Source of the DNA: an uncultured Eubacteriales bacterium
GTDB taxonomy: Bacteria > Bacillota > Clostridia > Christensenellales > Aristaeellaceae
DNA: 46,827 bases
NCBI GenBank assembly: GCA_902798105.1
Contig: CADBVG010000007.1
Span: 97,960-144,786 of the forward strand
Reading direction: 5' to 3'
Shown: piece after piece, positions 43,489-46,827 of the stretch
Position numbering within the stretch: the stretch's first letter is position 1
Layout of the letters: every line of letters begins with the position of its first letter
Position numbers and translations under genes: made by a program
The notes under the pieces: generated by a model
Told to the model about the DNA's origin: nothing
Database searches by the model: none
What the model saw: the letters and a program-made list of their open reading frames with translations, nothing else

Positions 43489-43947
43489 TTATTTGACCGT
43501 CATGGCAAGCTCTTCCTCGTCCGCATCCTCGACGCCGGTCACGCGGAAGCCCTTGCGCTCATAGAGTCTTCGCGCCCAAGGATTGCCCTTGTTGCAGGTC
43601 AGGGCGACCCTGTCCGAATTGCCAAAGGGCTTTGTGCGGATGTATTCAATCACCCGATCCAGGGCGGCGCTGCCAAAGCCGCGTCCCTGGGCGGACCGGT
43701 CGATCATCATATGCCAGATGTCATATTCCGGAATGTCGTAGTCGTATATGACCATGACATACCCGACCATCTTCCCGTCCGCATAGATCCCAAACGGCTG
43801 GCACTGGTTCCTGTAGACATAGGCCTGGGCGAGGCTGCGAATCGGATGGGAGACAAAGCGCTCCTGTCCCGGCGCCAGTTCAAGGCTAAAGGCGTCGATA
43901 AAGTTGTCCTCGGTTATCGCTTTCAGTTCCACCACAGCGTTCTCCAT
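43489..43947 (-). CDS. GNAT acetyltransferase, possibly polyamine-specific (BltD-like)
   Basis: A 152-residue GNAT protein. The acetyl-CoA loop is DRSAQGRGFGSAALDRVIEYI near residue 83, followed by LTCNKGNPWARRLYERKGF. The N-terminal ELKAITEDNFIDAFSLELAPGQERFV and the VYRNQCQPFGIYADGKMVGYVM stretch are like spermine/spermidine N-acetyltransferases of the BltD/PaiA group. The gene lies 58 bp after merR on the same strand, which fits a regulator-enzyme unit like B. subtilis BltR-BltD, though no efflux pump gene is beside it. Confidence 0.82.
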   Translation of the reverse strand: MENAVVELKAITEDNFIDAFSLELAPGQERFVSHPIRSLAQAYVYRNQCQPFGIYADGKMVGYVMVIYDYDIPEYDIWHMMIDRSAQGRGFGSAALDRVIEYIRTKPFGNSDRVALTCNKGNPWARRLYERKGFRVTGVEDADEEELAMTVK

Positions 43948-44005
43948 ATACTGTTTCTCCTTGCATCCTGCCCCGGCCCGGACTGGACCGGGGCTTGTGT
44001 GTCGC

Positions 44006-44824
44006 TTAACCGCGACGCTTGACGGGGTAGCAGATCTCCGTCACAAATTCGTCCGGGTTCTGCGTCTCATGGGGACTGACGTGGTAGATGTTGAACATGG
44101 CTCCCGAGGGCTCATAGCCGTTGGCCTCGATCCATGCGACCACTGCCGCGTAGACCTCGGTGATCAGGGTGTAGCTGCCTTTATAGGTGCAGCTGGCGAC
44201 GGTCACCTCCGGCAGCGTGCGGAACTTCACGTGCTCCGTGTCGGGATAATGGCCCTTCACAGTCTTCCAAGCCATCACCTCCACGTCCTCCTCCTTGTAC
44301 TCCCCGTCCAGGAAGCTCACCGCGCAGAGGCAGGGGTCCGCCTCCACGAGGTTCATCCGGCAGGTCTCTTGCATGAGCGTGCCCCACACCATGCCCTCGT
44401 CCTCGTAGCGGGGAATGGTCATCTGAACGGTGGCGGCGTAGCGCTCGGGAATGGTTCTGATGGTTACGTCATAGTTCATATGCTCTTCCTTTCTCAGCCA
44501 TTTGACGGCTGCGTCCAGAAGCGTCAGCCTGCGCGCCGTATCCTGTGCCTGGGCTTCCAATTCCGCCCGCCGGTTGGAGAAGAACAACTCCAGCCGCTCA
44601 CGGTCGCCATAGACCTCGAGCATCCTGACGATGTCGGCGAGGGAGAAGCCCATATCCTTCAGCGCGGCGATGCGGCCCGCCGTGGGCAGTTGATCCTCCC
44701 TGTAATACCGGTAATCCGTGAAGCGGTCGATCTCGGCGGGCTTTAAGAGCCCAATCTCATCGTAGTGGCGCAGCATTCTGACGCTGACCCTGGACAGCTT
44801 TGAAAATTCTCCGATCTTCAGCAT
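44006..44824 (-). CDS. MerR family regulator with GyrI-like effector domain
   Basis: A 272-residue regulator. The N-terminal winged helix has the MerR pattern MLKIGEFSKLSRVSVRMLRHYDEIGLL with YRYYREDQLP, then a coiled-coil dimerisation helix (about 75-110). The C-terminal half (about 118-270) is GyrI/BmrR-like (VTIRTIPERYAATVQMTIP, VASCTYKGSYTLITEVYAAV), a fold that binds small cationic or hydrophobic molecules. GGAGG lies 7 bases before the ATG. A MerR-type promoter with a 19-bp spacer is 200 bp upstream, and a MITE lies between it and the gene. It probably regulates itself and the downstream acetyltransferase. Confidence 0.92.
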   Translation of the reverse strand: MLKIGEFSKLSRVSVRMLRHYDEIGLLKPAEIDRFTDYRYYREDQLPTAGRIAALKDMGFSLADIVRMLEVYGDRERLELFFSNRRAELEAQAQDTARRLTLLDAAVKWLRKEEHMNYDVTIRTIPERYAATVQMTIPRYEDEGMVWGTLMQETCRMNLVEADPCLCAVSFLDGEYKEEDVEVMAWKTVKGHYPDTEHVKFRTLPEVTVASCTYKGSYTLITEVYAAVVAWIEANGYEPSGAMFNIYHVSPHETQNPDEFVTEICYPVKRRG

Positions 44825-44841
44825 GGTGGTACCTCCAAAAG

Positions 44842-45001
44842 GGTACCTCTAAAAACTATCGCGTCGCCCGACGAGATGAATTTTAGTCAGATTTGACTTG
44901 CAAAAGGCGCAGGCTGCCTGGCGGGCAGTCAAGATTTTTGTAAGGCGAAGATGGCTGAAATTCAGCCGCCCGGCGGCGATGAGCGTTTTTAGAGGTGCCC
45001 A
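44842..45001. mobile_element. 160-bp MITE inserted in the merR leader
   Basis: The ends are inverted: GGGTACCTCTAAAAAC (44842-44857) and, at 44986-45001, the complement of GGGCACCTCTAAAAAC, with weaker similarity over about 30 bp. AAAA flanks both sides (44838-44841 and 45002-45005), a probable 4-bp target duplication. Inside are a GGCTGAAATTCAGCC palindrome and a GCAGGCTGCCTGGCGGGCAGTCAAG stretch similar to the other MITE family, split here only by wording. It has no coding capacity. It ends just before the merR Shine-Dalgarno. Confidence 0.8.
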
Positions 45002-45030
45002 AAAGCTGATTCCTGTTGAGCTCAGACGTA

Positions 45031-45061
45031 TTGTAATGCCTACCACAGTGTGAGAGTCAAG
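45031..45061 (-). promoter_or_regulatory. MerR-type promoter/operator of merR
   Basis: On the minus strand TTGACT (45061-45056), a 19-bp spacer CTCACACTGTGGTAGGCAT, then TACAAT (45036-45031). The long spacer holds an imperfect palindrome CT..CAC-T-GTG..AG. Overlong spacers with a dyad are the hallmark of promoters twisted into shape by MerR proteins. Confidence 0.75.
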
Positions 45062-45084
45062 AGGCATTTGAAAGATTGTTCCAT

Positions 45085-45648
45085 TCAGCGATCAGATTTC
45101 AGTATGGCGTACCAGCACACATCGCATATCCCCTGATTATTCCGATCCGCGCTTCTCATCTTGCCTTCGTATTTCATCCCGCAATTTTGCATTACCCTGC
45201 CGGAATAAGGGTTGCGGGGATCGTGTCTGGCTTCAATCCGATTCGCTCCCACATCGCTGAAGAAGAAATCGATGACCGCCTTCAACGCTTCCGACATGAT
45301 TCCCCTGTGCCACCAGGGCCGCCCGAGGCAATAGCCGATCTGTATAATGGAGAGGTCATCGTTCAGAGCCACGACGCTGATGCCTCCGATGGGGGCTTCT
45401 CCATTCTCCTTCAGGACAATCGCCCATTGATAATAATCCTGATTGCCATACGCCGCTGTCCAATCCTTCAGGACCACCCTGGTCACATCCACATTGGCAT
45501 GGGCGGGCCAGGTCAGGTATTTCGTCACTTCGGGATCAGAGGCCCAGTTGCGGAACATCGCTTCCGCGTCCTCAACGCCAAAACGCCTCAGGACCAATCT
45601 TCCTGTTTCCAGCCTTTGCGTTCCGCAGTGATTCATGCCTTTATTCAC
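45085..45648 (-). CDS. GNAT acetyltransferase, RimJ/RimL-like
   Basis: A 187-residue protein of the Acetyltransf_3 group, often annotated as ribosomal-protein-serine acetyltransferase. It has TGRLVLRRFGVEDAEAMFRNWASDPEVTKYLTW near the N-terminus, cut by no gap, IGYCLGRPWWHRGIMSEALKAV as the acetyl-CoA loop, and RIEARHDPRNPYSGRVMQNCGM near the C-terminus. A GTG at 45648 follows GGGGG and is preferred; ATG 45636 is the alternative. Many relatives modify small molecules rather than ribosomes, so the substrate is open. Confidence 0.85.
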   Translation of the reverse strand: MNKGMNHCGTQRLETGRLVLRRFGVEDAEAMFRNWASDPEVTKYLTWPAHANVDVTRVVLKDWTAAYGNQDYYQWAIVLKENGEAPIGGISVVALNDDLSIIQIGYCLGRPWWHRGIMSEALKAVIDFFFSDVGANRIEARHDPRNPYSGRVMQNCGMKYEGKMRSADRNNQGICDVCWYAILKSDR

Positions 45649-45733
45649 GATAACCCCCGCTTTCCTACCGCCAGGCAGTCGTCATCGCCCGCCAGGGCGG
45701 TCATGTTATCTATGAGTCATCACTCTGCCCTAT

Positions 45734-46507
45734 TCAACAATGCACATACACGCGCGTCGGTTTTTGCGTGCCGTCTTCCCGGACCGTGCACAGGAATTCC
45801 CAGCCATAGCGCTCATAGAAGCCGACGTGGTCGCTGACAAGGTACAGCGGCGTTACGCCCTTTGCGCGCATATCCTCCACCACCGCCTTCAAAAGGCGCC
45901 CCGCAATGCCCTTTCCCCGAAAGGCTTCCTCCGTGTAGACGGCGCAGACGTTCGGGGCGAGGTCTGGGCGGTCGTGGAAGTCGTTGTCTATGACGCCCAG
46001 TCCACCGATGATTCGATCACCGTCCAGGCACAGGTACCACCCGTTTTTCGTCGCGCCGTTTATGTATTCCGCCATGCGTTCCTGGTAAGCCGCCTCCGGC
46101 ACGCCCCACTTCGCGTGAAACCACGCCGCGGCTTGATTCAGCAGTTCCGGCCTGTCCTGCAGGGATGTGATGACATATCCACGCAGGTTCCACGCGGCGT
46201 CCGCATTGTTCTTGAGAATTGGGGCAAGCCTTTCACAGTACGCCACAGCTTCACAGCCGCCACAGGTCTCCACGTCCTTTGCGACGGCACACTGGCGGAT
46301 GGGGCAAAGTGATTCGCAGTAGGGCGTCTTTGCGCCGTCGATCCGACATCCTTCGCAGTTGATCATCTCAGGTGTGATCTCAACGCCGTTCAGTTCAGTC
46401 CATTCCCTTGAAACCTTCCGACGCAGCGCCTCGTCGTGGTTCACCGTCGCAAGCCGTGCCTCGCAAGTCTCGCAATCCAGCCCACAATATGCGGTATACG
46501 CTTTCAC
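45734..46507 (-). CDS. Fusion of a DUF3795 Cys-rich domain and a GNAT acetyltransferase
   Basis: A 257-residue protein. Residues 1-105 have about ten Cys in the DUF3795 order: YCGLDCETCEARLAT, NCEGCRIDG, YCESLCPIRQCA, TCGGCEAVAYCERL, which probably binds zinc or an iron-sulfur cluster. Residues about 108-257 are a GNAT domain with GWYLCLDGDRIIGGLGVIDNDFHD, VYTEEAFRGKGIAGRLLKAV (acetyl-CoA loop) and LYLVSDHVGFYERYGWEF. The GTG start has AGGAGG 7 bases upstream. A strong promoter with a palindromic operator lies about 120 bp upstream, so expression is probably repressed until a signal arrives. The substrate is unknown. Confidence 0.88.
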   Translation of the reverse strand: MKAYTAYCGLDCETCEARLATVNHDEALRRKVSREWTELNGVEITPEMINCEGCRIDGAKTPYCESLCPIRQCAVAKDVETCGGCEAVAYCERLAPILKNNADAAWNLRGYVITSLQDRPELLNQAAAWFHAKWGVPEAAYQERMAEYINGATKNGWYLCLDGDRIIGGLGVIDNDFHDRPDLAPNVCAVYTEEAFRGKGIAGRLLKAVVEDMRAKGVTPLYLVSDHVGFYERYGWEFLCTVREDGTQKPTRVYVHC

Positions 46508-46611
46508 AGGTATTCCTCCTATCGTTCTCGATGTGCTGTACTCCCGGGCATAGCGCTACAACGCCTTGCCGTCCAGTTGTTCTTCGCCTTGGCATCCCCA
46601 TGAGAGTAAGT

Positions 46612-46656
46612 GACCTTTCGTTCACATATTATAGTGAACGAAAGGTCTCATGTCAA
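46612..46656 (-). promoter_or_regulatory. Consensus promoter with 14-bp palindromic operator
   Basis: On the minus strand TTGACA (46656-46651), 17 bp, TATAAT (46633-46628): a perfect sigma-A promoter. GACCTTTCGTTCAC (46612-46625) and its exact complement (46634-46647) flank the -10 box, 8 bp apart. Such symmetry over the -10 box suggests a dimeric repressor, for example of TetR type; none is encoded in the window. Confidence 0.85.
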
Positions 46657-46670
46657 GTCTTTTGCGAATC

Positions 46671-46827
46671 TTAAGGAAATACCGCGCAATTAAGGTGGTC
46701 AGCTGGCGAGTGATTTTTTCGTCAGGCACTCTTGCAGATTTTGAAGGTTTACTGGCGGTAAATCAAAAAATCTGCAAGAGATGACTGGCGGAAAAGGCAC
46801 CGCCAGATGTGCCGCCGTATTGTGCGG
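46671..46827 (+). mobile_element. TTAAGGAAATACCGC-type MITE, cut by the window end
   Basis: It starts TTAAGGAAATACCGC and continues through GGCGAGTGATTTTTTCGTC, ACTGGCGGTAAATCAA and TGGCGGAAAAGGCACCGCCAG to TTGTGCGG at the window edge. Using the right end seen at 1-97, the full element should be about 168 bp with 15-bp terminal inverted repeats. It sits 15 bp upstream of the -35 box of the DUF3795-GNAT promoter. Confidence 0.65.

Noticed and set aside
46395-46625. A 76-codon open frame overlapping the start of the DUF3795-GNAT gene
   Set aside because: It is out of frame with the clearly conserved Cys-rich protein, has no ribosome-binding site and starts inside the operator region.

Overview
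The window looks like a piece of chromosome from an uncultured, high-GC member of the Bacillota, class Clostridia, probably a gut anaerobe related to Christensenellales or Oscillospirales. This placement is an inference. It rests on the DUF512-der-plsY gene order, a pyruvate,phosphate dikinase, a two-gene SufCB system, sugar ABC permeases with large secreted proteins, a beta-helix/InlB-repeat surface protein of the kind common in gut Firmicutes, and near-consensus sigma-A promoters. I recognised no rRNA, tRNA, transposase, phage gene or CRISPR array.

Layout. 1-2311: a MITE fragment and a GH36 alpha-galactosidase. 2470-10142: a tetrapyrrole locus. hemC, a cobA-hemD fusion, cbiL, an ABC-2 ATPase and permease, a membrane protein with two NEAT-like domains and a short precorrin-2 dehydrogenase all read leftwards; hemB reads rightwards from a back-to-back promoter. 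10213-13574: a DUF362 protein, a cluster of hairpins and repeats, and a decayed surface-protein gene. 13746-21383: a fused 4-alpha-glucanotransferase/glycogen phosphorylase, sufC-sufB, a thioesterase on the other strand, and pyruvate kinase. 21444-23816: a YugP-like membrane protein that has lost its HEXXH motif, and a MATE exporter. 23861-34605: a seven-gene leftward operon (large acidic secreted protein, HlyD-type adaptor, oversized solute-binding protein, two sugar permeases, second adaptor, FtsX/MacB-like permease) with no ATPase. 34975-37605: ppdK. 37819-43199: a radical-SAM DUF512 protein, der, plsY and xylulokinase. 43489-46507: an accessory end with a MerR regulator, three GNAT-type acetyltransferases (one fused to DUF3795) and MITEs.

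How the genes fit together. HemB, HemC and CobA-HemD make uroporphyrinogen III and then precorrin-2. The dehydrogenase would take precorrin-2 to sirohydrochlorin/siroheme, and CbiL starts the corrin branch. No hemA or hemL is in the window, so 5-aminolevulinate must come from elsewhere. Alpha-galactosidase, the glucanotransferase-phosphorylase fusion, xylulokinase, pyruvate kinase and PPDK indicate a sugar-fermenting lifestyle. The seven-gene operon is the best candidate for an undescribed system: it mixes parts of a sugar importer with parts of a MacB-type export complex and adds two large extracytoplasmic proteins.

Intergenic DNA carries at least four repeat types: (i) elements bounded by inverted arrays of 7-bp repeats around small hairpins (four copies); (ii) GC-rich REP-like palindromes in clusters; (iii) a MITE of about 168 bp with TTAAGGAAATACCGC ends; (iv) a 160-bp MITE with GGG(T/C)ACCTCTAAAAAC ends and an AAAA target duplication, sitting inside the merR leader.
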